A stretch of DNA of 24,302 nucleotides from an uncultured Oscillospiraceae bacterium. Its GTDB lineage: Bacteria > Bacillota > Clostridia > Oscillospirales > Ruminococcaceae. Position numbers and translations under genes: made by a program. Shown here piece after piece: positions 6,163 to 13,899 of this stretch. The notes under the pieces are model-generated. The model was not told the DNA's origin. It ran no database searches and worked only from the letters and a program-made list of their open reading frames with translations. Each line of letters begins with the position of its first letter. The stretch's first letter is position 1. The stretch spans positions 1 to 24,302 of the forward strand of contig URKR01000028.1 in NCBI GenBank assembly GCA_900548355.1, written 5' to 3'.

Positions 6163-6227
6163 GGTGGGCTCTCCTTGTATTTTTGTTTTTTGGGTGACGG
6201 TGGAAAGGGAAACGCGCCGGGGCTGCA

Positions 6228-6782
6228 TTATGGCAGAAGTTCGTCTTTGCCGAACCGTGCGTCCCAGCTTTCGGCCGGAAGGTTCGGAAGGCGCAAGGCG
6301 GGCGGGCAGGCCAGCCGGCGCACGCCTTTATAGTGTGCCAAAAATCGGTCATAATACCCGCCGCCGCGGCCAAGCCGCACGCCGTTTTGGGAGCAGGCCA
6401 GGCAGGGGATCACGGCCAGCGCCCGCGGGCCGAAAAACTCCGGCCCGACGCCCGGCGCATCGCCCGGCGGTTCGAGCAGGCCGTAGGGCGGCGCGGGGGC
6501 GAGCGATTCGAGCGAGGCGATCCGCACGGCCAGCATCCGGCCGGCGCGATCGACCACCCGCGGCACATACAGCGGCTTGCCGGCCCGGAGCGCAGCGGCA
6601 AGCACCGGGGTCAGGTCAGGTTCTGTGGGCATCGGAACAAAACAGAAAACGGCGTCGGCTTGCTGCCAGGCACCTTGGGCGAGCAGGGCTTCGGCCATCG
6701 CGGCGCCCTGCCGCCGCAGTGCGTCGGCGTCGAACTGCCGCCACAGCGCCCGGGCCGCCGTGCGGGCTTCCTGTTTGGTCAT
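6228..6782 (-). CDS. 5-formyltetrahydrofolate cyclo-ligase
   Basis: A 184-aa enzyme that converts 5-formyl-THF with ATP to 5,10-methenyl-THF in the cytosolic one-carbon pool. Seen are the N-terminal basic helix (TKQEARTAARALW), MPTEPDLTPVL at about 51-61, LYVPRV, YGLLEP at 100-105, and the hallmark ATP/Mg loop RLGRGGGYYDRFL at 137-148. The length is normal. AAGGAGG lies 7 nt before ATG 6782. The frame remains open far upstream to 7340, but that part crosses repeats and a promoter and is not coding. It is first gene of a probable two-gene unit with the lipoprotein. Confidence 0.93.
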   Translation of the reverse strand: MTKQEARTAARALWRQFDADALRRQGAAMAEALLAQGAWQQADAVFCFVPMPTEPDLTPVLAAALRAGKPLYVPRVVDRAGRMLAVRIASLESLAPAPPYGLLEPPGDAPGVGPEFFGPRALAVIPCLACSQNGVRLGRGGGYYDRFLAHYKGVRRLACPPALRLPNLPAESWDARFGKDELLP

Positions 6783-6814
6783 GGCGAACCCTCCTTGCGC
6801 TTTTGATTCGAACC

Positions 6815-6843
6815 AGAATACCACATCCGGGTTCATAAGACAA
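6815..6843 (-). promoter_or_regulatory. Promoter of the cyclo-ligase / lipoprotein unit
   Basis: Minus strand TTGTCT (6838-6843), a 17-bp spacer ending TGG, TATTCT (6815-6820), 33 nt before the ATG. The surrounding gap (6783-7290, about 508 bp without a gene) otherwise holds two composite REP elements and the rfbC promoter. Confidence 0.75.
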
Positions 6844-6924
6844 GACGGAAAACGCGGCGGGGCGTTACAGGGGGAGAAAAATATTTTTTGCGCGCTGCTG
6901 ACCGCCCGGAACCATGTTGAAATT

Positions 6925-7000
6925 GTAGGGGCGGGCATTGCCCGCCCGGGAGGCTTGCGACGGGGTAAGGTTCCCCGGGCCGGAAGAATCCGGCCCCTAC
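6925..7000. repeat. Composite REP element 2 (76 bp)
   Basis: The left palindrome GTAGGGGCGGGCATTGCCCG (from 6925) is followed by a middle pairing CGGGG-TAAGGTT-CCCCG (6961-6977). The right palindrome GGGCCGGA-AGAA-TCCGGCCC ends in CCTAC (7000). The outer ends GTAGGGGC and GCCCCTAC are perfect inverted repeats. Confidence 0.9.
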
Positions 7001-7059
7001 GAATGACGGGAAACATGATCACAGCCCCGCAGGGGTGGCGATGCACCAAACAACCGTGT

Positions 7060-7136
7060 GTAGGGGCGGGATTTATCCCGCCCGGGAAACCCTGCCCCGC
7101 CGTGAACCTGCACGGGCGGGCATTGCCCGCCCCTAC
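7060..7136. repeat. Composite REP element 3 (77 bp)
   Basis: Left palindrome GTAGGGGCGGGATTTATCCC, middle CCGTG-AACCTG-CACGG (7100-7115), right palindrome GGGCGGGCATTGCCCGCCCC ending CTAC. It lies only 59 bp from element 2, in the same gap. The outer ends are perfect 8-bp inverted repeats. Confidence 0.9.
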
Positions 7137-7189
7137 GGTCTCAACAATTTTTACACAGTCACCGCCGGCCGCCTTAATAAACGAAAGCC

Positions 7190-7218
7190 TTGCGCGCGCC
7201 GGCAAAAAAGAGTACAAT
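7190..7218 (+). promoter_or_regulatory. Candidate promoter of the polysaccharide operon
   Basis: TTGCGC (7190-7195), a 17-bp spacer, TACAAT (7213-7218), about 72 nt before rfbC. The -35 box is only half-matching. Confidence 0.55.
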
Positions 7219-7290
7219 ACCCTTATCCAGATGTAAAATAGAAGAATTGTGGCATTTTTGCTTCCACATAACGCCAAAAGGAGAATCACT

Positions 7291-7857
7291 ATGGGCAAGT
7301 TCCAGTTTATCGAGACCGCCATCCCCGGCGTCGTCGTCATTGAGCCGACCGTTTTCGGCGACGACCGCGGCTATTTTATGGAGACCTACCAGATCGACGA
7401 TTTCGCGGCCGCCGGCATCGACAAGCCGTTTGTGCAGGACAACCAGAGCCGCTCGACCAAGGGGGTGCTGCGTGGGCTCCACTTCCAGAAAAACCACACC
7501 CAGGGCAAGCTTGTGCGGGTCACGATGGGCGAGGTCTACGACGTCGCCGTTGACTGCCGGCCGAACAGCGCGACCTTTGGCAAATGGGTTGGCGTGACCC
7601 TCTCGGCTGAAAACAAAAAGATGTTCTACATCCCTGAGGGCTTCGCCCACGGCTTCCTGGTGCTTTCGGATGTGGCGGAGTTCTGCTACAAATGCACCGA
7701 CGTCTACGACCCGACGGCGGAGGGCGGCATCCCCTACGACGATCCGACTGTCGGCGTGGAGTGGCCGGACTGCGGCTGCCCCCATCTGACGAGCGCCAAG
7801 GACAAGGCCCACACCCCGTTTGCCGAACAGAAGTTCGAGTATTTCGAAAAATACTGA
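7291..7857 (+). CDS. rfbC: dTDP-4-dehydrorhamnose 3,5-epimerase
   Basis: A 188-aa RmlC-type cupin that epimerises dTDP-4-keto-6-deoxyglucose at C3 and C5 on the route to dTDP-L-rhamnose. Markers: FGDDRGYFMETY near residue 22, QDNQSRS, LRGLHFQ with the catalytic His64, the YIPEGFAHGF strand at 113-122, and FCYKC with the catalytic-position Tyr133. AAAAGGAG precedes ATG 7291. It is the first gene of the surface polysaccharide cluster; the other dTDP-rhamnose genes (rfbA, B, D) are not in the window. Its presence suggests the polymer made and exported by the downstream genes contains rhamnose. It is followed after 12 nt by the ABC permease. Confidence 0.95.
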   Translation: MGKFQFIETAIPGVVVIEPTVFGDDRGYFMETYQIDDFAAAGIDKPFVQDNQSRSTKGVLRGLHFQKNHTQGKLVRVTMGEVYDVAVDCRPNSATFGKWVGVTLSAENKKMFYIPEGFAHGFLVLSDVAEFCYKCTDVYDPTAEGGIPYDDPTVGVEWPDCGCPHLTSAKDKAHTPFAEQKFEYFEKY

Positions 7858-7869
7858 GCGGGGGCCCCG

Positions 7870-8670
7870 ATGCAGAGTCTTCAAAATTCGCTGGCCGGTT
7901 TCTGGAAATACCGGTATCTTTTGCAAAACCTCATTACCCGGGATTTCAAGCTCAAGTATCGCCGCAGCGTACTCGGCGTGGCCTGGAGCGTGCTCAACCC
8001 GCTGCTGACCTGCCTGGTCATGTTCCTGGTTTTTGATTCGATCATGAAAGGCCTGCGGGGGGAAGGCATCCCGAACTTTGCGGGCTTTTTGATCATCGGC
8101 CAGCTTTTGTTCAACTTCTTCCGTGAATCGACGACGATGGCGATGGAGAGCGTGCTCAAAAACGCGCCGCTTCTGCGCAAAGTCTATATTCCGAAGTACA
8201 TCTTCCCGATGGAAAAATGCTGCTTCGCGCTGGTTAACTGCGCGTTCAGCTTTATCGCGCTGGTCATCGTGTTTGTCATCACCTGGACGCCGGTCACCTG
8301 GGCCACGGCCTGGATGGCAATCTACCCGCTGATTATGCTGTTTTTCTTCAGCTTCGGCATCGGGCTGCTGCTCTCGGCGATGTATGTCTTTGTCCGGGAC
8401 ATCATGCACATCTGGGAGGTTTTCTGCACCCTGCTGACCTATGCGAGCGCGATCTTCTATGACCCCGAGACCCTCTCGGGCATTATGCAGCAGCTGATCC
8501 ACATCAACCCGATGTACTGGTACATCACGGCTTTCCGGCGCTGCGTGCTCTGGGGCGAGGGGCTGGATCTGACCATGATCACGGTCTGCTTCCTCTGCGC
8601 GGCGGCCAGCATGGCGATCGGGATCTTTGTGTTCAAAAAGAACCAGGACAAGTTTGTCCTGTATATGTAA
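7870..8670 (+). CDS. ABC-2 type polysaccharide export permease (Wzm/TagG-like)
   Basis: A 266-aa membrane protein with six hydrophobic helices. The N-terminal amphipathic stretch ITRDFKLKYRRSVLGVAWSV is the well-known marker of the Wzm/TagG/RfbA export permeases. Later landmarks are FRESTTMAMESVLKNAPLLRKVYIPKYIFP (cytosolic coupling region), YVFVRDIMHIWEV, and the terminal NPMYWYITAFRR. It forms the membrane half of the exporter with the ATPase downstream, carrying lipid-linked glycan or teichoic-like polymer outward. The start is ATG 7870 with only a weak G-rich site, probably aided by coupling to rfbC 12 nt upstream. The stop lies 10 nt before the ATPase gene. Confidence 0.93.
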   Translation: MQSLQNSLAGFWKYRYLLQNLITRDFKLKYRRSVLGVAWSVLNPLLTCLVMFLVFDSIMKGLRGEGIPNFAGFLIIGQLLFNFFRESTTMAMESVLKNAPLLRKVYIPKYIFPMEKCCFALVNCAFSFIALVIVFVITWTPVTWATAWMAIYPLIMLFFFSFGIGLLLSAMYVFVRDIMHIWEVFCTLLTYASAIFYDPETLSGIMQQLIHINPMYWYITAFRRCVLWGEGLDLTMITVCFLCAAASMAIGIFVFKKNQDKFVLYM

Positions 8671-8680
8671 GGGGGCCGCT

Positions 8681-9430
8681 ATGGACAAACAGCCGATCAT
8701 CTCGGTTGAACACGTCTCGATGCGGTTCAACCTGGCCAAAGAAAAGCACGAGAGCTTAAAAGAATACTTCGTCGCGCTGCTGCACGGCGGCGTGCGGTTC
8801 GATGAATTTTTCGCTCTGTCCGACGTCAGCCTTGACATCATGCCCGGGGATTTTTACGGGCTGATCGGGCTCAACGGCAGCGGCAAATCGACGCTGCTCA
8901 AGATTATCTCGGGCGTGTACAAGCCGAGCGCGGGCAAGGTGACGGTGCGCGGCACCATCGCCCCGCTGATCGAACTCGGCGCGGGGTTTGATATGGACTT
9001 GACCGCGCGGGAGAATATCTACTTGAACGGCACCGTGCTCGGCTATACGCCCAAGTACATCGATTCGAAGTTCGAGGACATTGTCGAGTTCAGCGAACTG
9101 CGGGACTTCCTCGATGTGCCGCTGAAAAACTATTCCTCCGGCATGACGGCGCGGCTGGCCTTCGCGGTTGCGACGATGACCAAGCCGGACATCCTGATTG
9201 CGGACGAGATCCTCTCGGTCGGCGATTTTCTGTTCCAGCAGAAGTGCGAAAAGCGGATGGCCGAGCTGATGAGCGGCGGCACGACGGTGATCCTGGTCAG
9301 CCATTCGATCGAGCAGATCGAGCGGATGTGCAACAAGGTCGCCTGGCTCGACCACGGCCACCTGCGCCGCAACGGCCCCACCGCTGAGGTCACGGCCGAG
9401 TATAAGAGCTTTGAGAAGCCGGAGAATTGA
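8681..9430 (+). CDS. ABC transporter ATPase for polysaccharide export (Wzt/TagH-like)
   Basis: A 249-aa nucleotide-binding subunit. Walker A is GLNGSGKST (63-71). A Q-loop region sits at the IAPLIELGAGFDMDLTAREN stretch that is diagnostic for Wzt/TagH/RfbB exporters. The signature is YSSGM (151-155), Walker B is ILIADE (171-176), and His208 is in LVSHS. It lacks the C-terminal glycan-recognition domain of long Wzt proteins, so any substrate cap must be recognised otherwise. Start ATG 8681 follows GGGGG. It pairs with the permease upstream. A terminator-like hairpin follows the stop before the glycosyltransferases. Confidence 0.95.
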   Translation: MDKQPIISVEHVSMRFNLAKEKHESLKEYFVALLHGGVRFDEFFALSDVSLDIMPGDFYGLIGLNGSGKSTLLKIISGVYKPSAGKVTVRGTIAPLIELGAGFDMDLTARENIYLNGTVLGYTPKYIDSKFEDIVEFSELRDFLDVPLKNYSSGMTARLAFAVATMTKPDILIADEILSVGDFLFQQKCEKRMAELMSGGTTVILVSHSIEQIERMCNKVAWLDHGHLRRNGPTAEVTAEYKSFEKPEN

Positions 9431-9477
9431 GGCCGGGCGTTTTGCAAAGAGTTTAGAGTTGAGAGTTTAGTTTCGGT

Positions 9478-9501
9478 GCGGCGCGCTGCGCCGCTTTTTT
9501 T
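9478..9501 (+). terminator. Hairpin with T-run inside the polysaccharide operon
   Basis: GCGGCGC-GCT-GCGCCGC followed by seven Ts is a textbook rho-independent terminator. It sits 17 nt upstream of the next ATG, and the A-rich ribosome site follows immediately. No promoter is evident between it and 9519, so it may attenuate rather than end transcription. A low-complexity AGAGTTTAGAGTT-type tract (9448-9470) precedes it. Confidence 0.8.
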
Positions 9502-9518
9502 GAAAAAAGGAGTCCTCC

Positions 9519-11387
9519 ATGCCCAACGAGAACGAAAACCGACCGGCGGACGTCGCGCAGGCCGACAGCGTCGGCGGGATGGCGCGCCGGCTGGCGAACC
9601 CGGCCCATTTGGCCGACCTGGCTCGCCGCAGCGCCGCCACCCTGCGCGAACAGGGGGCCGAACAGCTCTGGCGGGATGTGACCTTCCGGGTCGGGCTGGC
9701 CTTCCACCACGATTCCTGGCGGCACCGCGCCGATATCCCGCTGCGCCGCGAGCTGAAAGCCCAGCGCGCGGCCAACCTGCAGGGGCCCAAAATCAGCGTC
9801 GTTGTGCCGGTGTACAACACGCCGCTGCGGTTCTTTAAGCAGATGGTCGCGAGCGTGCAGCGCCAAACTTACCAGAACTGGCAGCTCGTGTTTGTCGATG
9901 CTTCGGACGGCGACCACCCCGAGCCCGGCGCGCTTGCCCGCCGCCGGGCTGCGAAAGACCCGCGGATTCTTTATAAAAAAGTGGAAAACCAGCGCATCGC
10001 CGGCAATACGACGGCCGGGTTTGCGCTCGCGACCGGCGAATACCTCGTTCTGCTTGACCATGACGACCTGCTTTATCCGAACGCGCTGTTTGAATGTGTG
10101 CAGGTCATCCAAAAGACGGGCGCGGATTTTGTCTATTCCGATGAAATTGTGCTCGACGCTTCGCTGAAAAAGCTCGGCGGCTACCACTTCAAGCCGGATT
10201 TCGCGCCCGACTATCTGCGCGGCTGCAACTACATCACCCACCTGGCCTGCTTCTCCCGTCCGCTGCTCGACGAAGCCGGCGCGTGGGAAAGCCTGGAATT
10301 TGAGGGCGCGCAGGATCACGATCTGCTGCTGCGGCTGACCGAGAAGGCGAAACGGATCGAGCACATCAAGAAAGTGCTCTATATCTGGCGCGGCCACGCC
10401 GGTTCGACGGCCTCCGGCATGGAGGCCAAGCCCTACGCGATCGCGGCCGGCGAGCGGGCGATCGACGCGCACCTCGCCCGGGTCGGGCTGCCGGGCAAGG
10501 CCAGGGCGGTGGAGGGCGCGCCGGGGGCTTTCCAGATCCGGTACGAGCTGACGGCCAACCCGCTCATCAGCGTGCTGATCCCGAACAAAGACCATGTTGA
10601 CGACCTCGAGCGCTGCCTTTCGAGCCTTTACAAAAATGCCGGGTACGACAATTTTGAGGTGCTCGTGCTCGAGAACAACTCGACCGACCCGGCGACCGAA
10701 AGCTATTACGCGGCGCTGCCCGCAGCCTACCCGCGCTGCCGGGTGCTGCGGTACGAAGGTGCGTTTAATTTTTCGGCCGTCAACAACTTCGGCGCGGCGC
10801 AGGCGAAGGGAGAGCATCTGCTGCTGCTCAATAACGATATCGAGGTGCTTTCACCGGATTTTTTGCGCGAACTGCTTTCCTACAGCCAGCGGGCGGACGT
10901 CGGCGCGGTCGGGGCGAAGCTCTACTACCCCGACGATACGATCCAGCACGCCGGGGTTATCATGGGGATCAACGGCTCGGCCGGGCACAGCCACAAGGGC
11001 TACCCGCGCGCGGCGGTGGGGGATCTCTACCGGCTGGTCACGGCGCAGGATTACATGGCGGTCACCGGGGCCTGCCTGATGACCAAAACCGCGCTCTACC
11101 GCGCGGCATGCGGGCTGGACGAAGAACAGTTTGCGGTGGCGTATAACGATGTGGATTATTGCCTCAAACTCTGGCAGCAGGGGCTGCACAACGTGTTCAC
11201 CCCCCGCGCCGAAGCCTACCACCACGAAAGCAAGAGCCGCGGCCTCGACACCACCCCAGAAAACGCTGCCCGCTACGCGCAGGAAAAGGCGAATTTTTAC
11301 GCAAAGTACCAAGCGTACATCGATCAATACGATCCGTATTATAACCCGCATTTCAACAATTTGTTTGAGAATTTTGGGTTGAAGTGA
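9519..11387 (+). CDS. Double-domain GT2 glycosyltransferase, 622 aa
   Basis: Two family-2 (GT-A) glycosyltransferase domains in one chain. Domain 1 is at about 90-330: ISVVVPVYNTP, the acceptor-side DHDD at 180-183, and GAQDHDLLLRL. Domain 2 is at about 350-600: ISVLIPNKDHVDDL, LENNSTDP, NND at 438-440, YYPDDTIQHAG, VAYNDVDYCLKL and YHHESKSRG. The domain-2 motif set is that of rhamnosyltransferase-like enzymes that build O-antigen or S-layer glycans. The N-terminal 90 residues are charged and Arg-rich and may bind membrane or partners. With rfbC nearby, dTDP-rhamnose is a plausible donor (inference). It is paralogous to the gene at 11942. The start has AAAAGGAG before ATG 9519. Confidence 0.92.
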   Translation: MPNENENRPADVAQADSVGGMARRLANPAHLADLARRSAATLREQGAEQLWRDVTFRVGLAFHHDSWRHRADIPLRRELKAQRAANLQGPKISVVVPVYNTPLRFFKQMVASVQRQTYQNWQLVFVDASDGDHPEPGALARRRAAKDPRILYKKVENQRIAGNTTAGFALATGEYLVLLDHDDLLYPNALFECVQVIQKTGADFVYSDEIVLDASLKKLGGYHFKPDFAPDYLRGCNYITHLACFSRPLLDEAGAWESLEFEGAQDHDLLLRLTEKAKRIEHIKKVLYIWRGHAGSTASGMEAKPYAIAAGERAIDAHLARVGLPGKARAVEGAPGAFQIRYELTANPLISVLIPNKDHVDDLERCLSSLYKNAGYDNFEVLVLENNSTDPATESYYAALPAAYPRCRVLRYEGAFNFSAVNNFGAAQAKGEHLLLLNNDIEVLSPDFLRELLSYSQRADVGAVGAKLYYPDDTIQHAGVIMGINGSAGHSHKGYPRAAVGDLYRLVTAQDYMAVTGACLMTKTALYRAACGLDEEQFAVAYNDVDYCLKLWQQGLHNVFTPRAEAYHHESKSRGLDTTPENAARYAQEKANFYAKYQAYIDQYDPYYNPHFNNLFENFGLK

Positions 11388-11396
11388 GGGACCGCG

Positions 11397-11945
11397 ATGC
11401 CCGAATATCCCGCCCGCAAACCCAACCGCCTGCCCGGGTTCGATTATGCCCAAAACGGGGCGTATTTTGTGACGGTGTGCACAAAGGGGAAGGAACCTTT
11501 CCTGTGGGTTGCCAACCCGCCGGCGTGTGAAACCTACCCCGTAGGGGCGACCATTGGTCGCCCGCCCTCGGGACCGCCGTCACCCTACCTGTCTGCCATC
11601 GGCGTTCTGGCCGAGCAGGCCATTTGGAAAATCCCCGAACATTACCCGGCCGTCACCGTGACGCGGTATGCCGTAATGCCCAACCATGTCCATTTTTTGC
11701 TGGAGATAGAGGCCGGGGTTCACGGGCGTGCAATGCACGCCCCTACGATTAGTCGAATCGTGCAACACTGGAAGGGAAACGTCAGCAAAGCGGCAGGACG
11801 TCCCCTCTGGCAAAAATCCTTCCATGACCATGTGATCCGCGGGGCGGCGGGGTATCAGATGATCTGGAATTATATCGATTCCAACCCCGCCACCTGGCGC
11901 AAGGATTGTTTTTACATCCCCATCCCAAAGGAGAACCTTTCATGA
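11397..11945 (+). CDS. REP-associated tyrosine transposase (RAYT, Y1/HUH type)
   Basis: A 182-aa single-strand transposase of the TnpA-REP (Y1_Tnp) family. N-terminal GAYFVTVCTKGKEPF is followed by the HUH metal motif in MPNHVHFLLEI (His97, His99). The C-terminal block is WQKSFHDHVIR then GYQMIWNYIDSNP, holding the candidate nucleophile Tyr153 (Tyr159 second choice). The protein appears intact. Residues around 49-59 and 111-118 (PVGATIGRP, GRAMHAP) are encoded by two REP palindromes lying inside the gene. It sits between two paralogous glycosyltransferase genes: 9 nt after the first stop, and its TGA overlaps the next ATG (ATGA). The ribosome site of the next gene lies within its 3' end, so it is co-transcribed and probably translationally coupled. 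RAYTs usually are single-copy and move or maintain REP repeats, which this window also contains. Confidence 0.92.
   Translation: MPEYPARKPNRLPGFDYAQNGAYFVTVCTKGKEPFLWVANPPACETYPVGATIGRPPSGPPSPYLSAIGVLAEQAIWKIPEHYPAVTVTRYAVMPNHVHFLLEIEAGVHGRAMHAPTISRIVQHWKGNVSKAAGRPLWQKSFHDHVIRGAAGYQMIWNYIDSNPATWRKDCFYIPIPKENLS
11541..11563 (+). repeat. REP palindrome inside the RAYT gene, left type
   Basis: GTAGGGGCGACC-ATT-GGTCGCCC: an 8-bp perfect stem with a 3-nt loop, and the same GTAGGGGC start and orientation as the left half of the intergenic composite elements. It is read in frame as Val-Gly-Ala-Thr-Ile-Gly-Arg-Pro. Confidence 0.88.
11724..11746 (-). repeat. REP palindrome inside the RAYT gene, right type
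   Basis: GGGCGTGC-AAT-GCACGCCC followed by CTAC: an 8-bp perfect stem with a 3-nt loop, ending GCCCCTAC-like as the right half of the composite elements. It is read in frame as Gly-Arg-Ala-Met-His-Ala-Pro-Thr. With the copy at 11541 it makes a 206-bp outward-matching pair enclosing part of the RAYT reading frame. Confidence 0.88.
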
Positions 11946-13786
11946 ATTTGCAGATGAAACGTGTGCGCGAGCTGTTCGGTTATGCGGCTACCCTGACGCG
12001 GGAACAGGGGGCCGGGGCGATGCTGGGGCGGGCGGCCGGCTTTTTTGGGCGCCGGCTGTTCGGCAAGCGGGCGCGGTACTGGCCCGGCAAACCGGCGCTG
12101 GCCGCCCAGCGGGAAACCGACTGCGGCGATTTCCCGGTCATCAGCATCCTGACCCCGCTCTACAACACGCCGGAGCCTTATCTGAAAGCGTTTCTCGACA
12201 GCGTCGCGGCCCAGACCAGCCCGCGCTGGCAGCTTGTGCTGGTCGATGCCTCGGACGAAGCGCATTCTTATGTCGGCAAGATCGCATCTGCCCGCGCGGC
12301 GGCCGATGACCGCATCCTCTACCGCCGCATCGAAAACGGCGGCATCGCGGCCAACACAAACGCCGCGGCCGAACTTGCGACCGGCGAATACCTCGCCCTT
12401 GCCGACCATGACGACATTCTGGCCCCGCACGCGATTTTCTGCATGGGGCGGGCCGCGGCCGAAACCGGGGCCGATTTCCTCTACTCCGACGAAGCGCTCT
12501 TCCGCAAAAAACCGCGCGTCGCGCATGTCGCGCATTTCAAGCCTGACTATGCGCCTGATTACCTCAACGCCTGCAACTACATCTGCCACCTGGCTGTTTT
12601 CCGGCGGCGTCTGTTTGAACAGGTGGGCGGAGAGCGGAAAATCTGTGAGGGCGCGCAGGATCACGACCTGTTTTTACGCATCATCGACGCAATACAGGCT
12701 GAAAACCCGGCCGCCGCGCCGGTGCACATCCCGCAGGTGCTCTATTACTGGCGGGTGCACAGCGGTTCGACAAGCAGCGGCACCGGGGCGAAACCCTATG
12801 TCGAGGAAGCCGCCCGCCGCGCCGTGGCCGACCATCTGGCCGCGACAGGCCGGGAAGGCATCGTCGAGCCCGGCCTGTTCCCCGGCACCTGCCATGTCAA
12901 ATGGGCGTTGCCCGAACCTGCGCCGCTTGTCTCGATCCTGATCCCGAACAAAGACCATGTCGAGGATCTCGAAACCTGTCTGCACAGCCTGTACGCCAAG
13001 ACCTTCTATGAAAACTTCGAGGTCATCGTGATCGAGAACAACTCGACCGACCCGGCCACCCGCGCTTACTACGGCAAACTGCAGGACCGGTACGAGCGCT
13101 GCCGGGTTGTCGGCTACAGCGGCAGTTTCAATTTCAGCCGGATCAACAACTTCGGACGCAAGTTTGCGCAGGGCAAGTTTTTGCTGCTGCTGAATAACGA
13201 CATCGAGGTCATCAACGGCAATTGGCTGACCGAGCTTGTCGCCGAGGCCAGCCAGCCCGGCGTCGCGGCCTGCGGCGCAATGCTCTATTACCCCGACGAT
13301 ACAATCCAGCACGCCGGCATCATCACCGGCCTTGGCGGCTACGCGGGCCACAGCCACAAATACCACAAGCGCGGCGGCAGCGGGTATATGTTCCGGCTCG
13401 CCACCGTGCAGGATTTTTCGGCCGTGACGGCGGCCTGCCTGCTTGTGCGCACCGCGGCGTTTGACGCGGTGCAGGGGATGGACGAAGGGTTCACCGTCGC
13501 TTTCAACGACGTCGATTTCTGCCTGCGGCTGCGCAAGGCCGGCTGGCGGGTGGTCTGGACGCCCTACGCCGAACTCTACCACCATGAGAGCAAGTCCCGC
13601 GGCTCGGACGAAAACGATCCCGAAAAGAAGCAGCGCTTTGCCGGCGAGCAGGCAAGACTGTACGAAAAGTTCGGCCGCGAGGCGATTTTGCGCGACCCCT
13701 ATTACAACCCGAACCTCTCGCTCGATTACGAGGATTTCCGCGAAAGCGGGGATTTGCGGCGGTTGAAAAATGTGGAGGATGCGTGA
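11942..13786 (+). CDS. Double-domain GT2 glycosyltransferase, 614 aa (paralogue)
   Basis: Same two-domain plan as the gene at 9519: domain 1 with ISILTPLYNTP, DHDD at 155-158 and GAQDHDLFLRI; domain 2 with VSILIPNKDHVEDLE, IENNSTDP, NND at 418-420, YYPDDTIQHAG, VAFNDVDFCLRL and YHHESKSRG. Many long blocks are identical between the two proteins, so they arose by duplication, probably tandem before the RAYT entered. Differences concentrate in the N-terminal 60 residues and the C-terminal tail (DYEDFRESGDLRRLKN), which suggests different acceptors or linkages. AAAGGAG inside the RAYT 3' end serves ATG 11942. It is the last gene of the operon; a terminator follows. Confidence 0.92.
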   Translation: MNLQMKRVRELFGYAATLTREQGAGAMLGRAAGFFGRRLFGKRARYWPGKPALAAQRETDCGDFPVISILTPLYNTPEPYLKAFLDSVAAQTSPRWQLVLVDASDEAHSYVGKIASARAAADDRILYRRIENGGIAANTNAAAELATGEYLALADHDDILAPHAIFCMGRAAAETGADFLYSDEALFRKKPRVAHVAHFKPDYAPDYLNACNYICHLAVFRRRLFEQVGGERKICEGAQDHDLFLRIIDAIQAENPAAAPVHIPQVLYYWRVHSGSTSSGTGAKPYVEEAARRAVADHLAATGREGIVEPGLFPGTCHVKWALPEPAPLVSILIPNKDHVEDLETCLHSLYAKTFYENFEVIVIENNSTDPATRAYYGKLQDRYERCRVVGYSGSFNFSRINNFGRKFAQGKFLLLLNNDIEVINGNWLTELVAEASQPGVAACGAMLYYPDDTIQHAGIITGLGGYAGHSHKYHKRGGSGYMFRLATVQDFSAVTAACLLVRTAAFDAVQGMDEGFTVAFNDVDFCLRLRKAGWRVVWTPYAELYHHESKSRGSDENDPEKKQRFAGEQARLYEKFGREAILRDPYYNPNLSLDYEDFRESGDLRRLKNVEDA

Positions 13787-13839
13787 CTGTTTGCGTTTTG
13801 CCGCCCGGCGGCGCATAAAACGGATACAAGGATACAAAA

Positions 13840-13878
13840 ATACACCCAGGGTGTGCGCGGCCCTGGGTGTATGATTTT
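13840..13878 (+). terminator. Terminator of the polysaccharide operon
   Basis: A perfect 12-bp stem ATACACCCAGGG/CCCTGGGTGTAT with a 9-nt loop, then GATTTTGG. The T-run is modest. Confidence 0.72.
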
Positions 13879-13899
13879 GGCGGAGGGGGCGGGAAATTC

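Noticed and set aside
6925..7136. Clustered palindromic repeats considered as a CRISPR array
   Set aside because: Units differ in sequence and orientation, there is no constant repeat with variable spacers, and no cas genes are present.
7035..7241. Short open frames in the 6783-7290 gap
   Set aside because: Their peptides are translations of the composite REP elements and lack start signals.
7174..8841. A 555-codon open frame on the minus strand across rfbC and the permease
   Set aside because: It mirrors well-identified plus-strand genes; the His/Arg/Asp-rich text has no domain. It is a by-product of GC-biased codons.
9453..10817. A 454-codon minus-strand open frame under the first glycosyltransferase
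   Set aside because: Antisense shadow of clear GT2 motifs, with no ribosome site.
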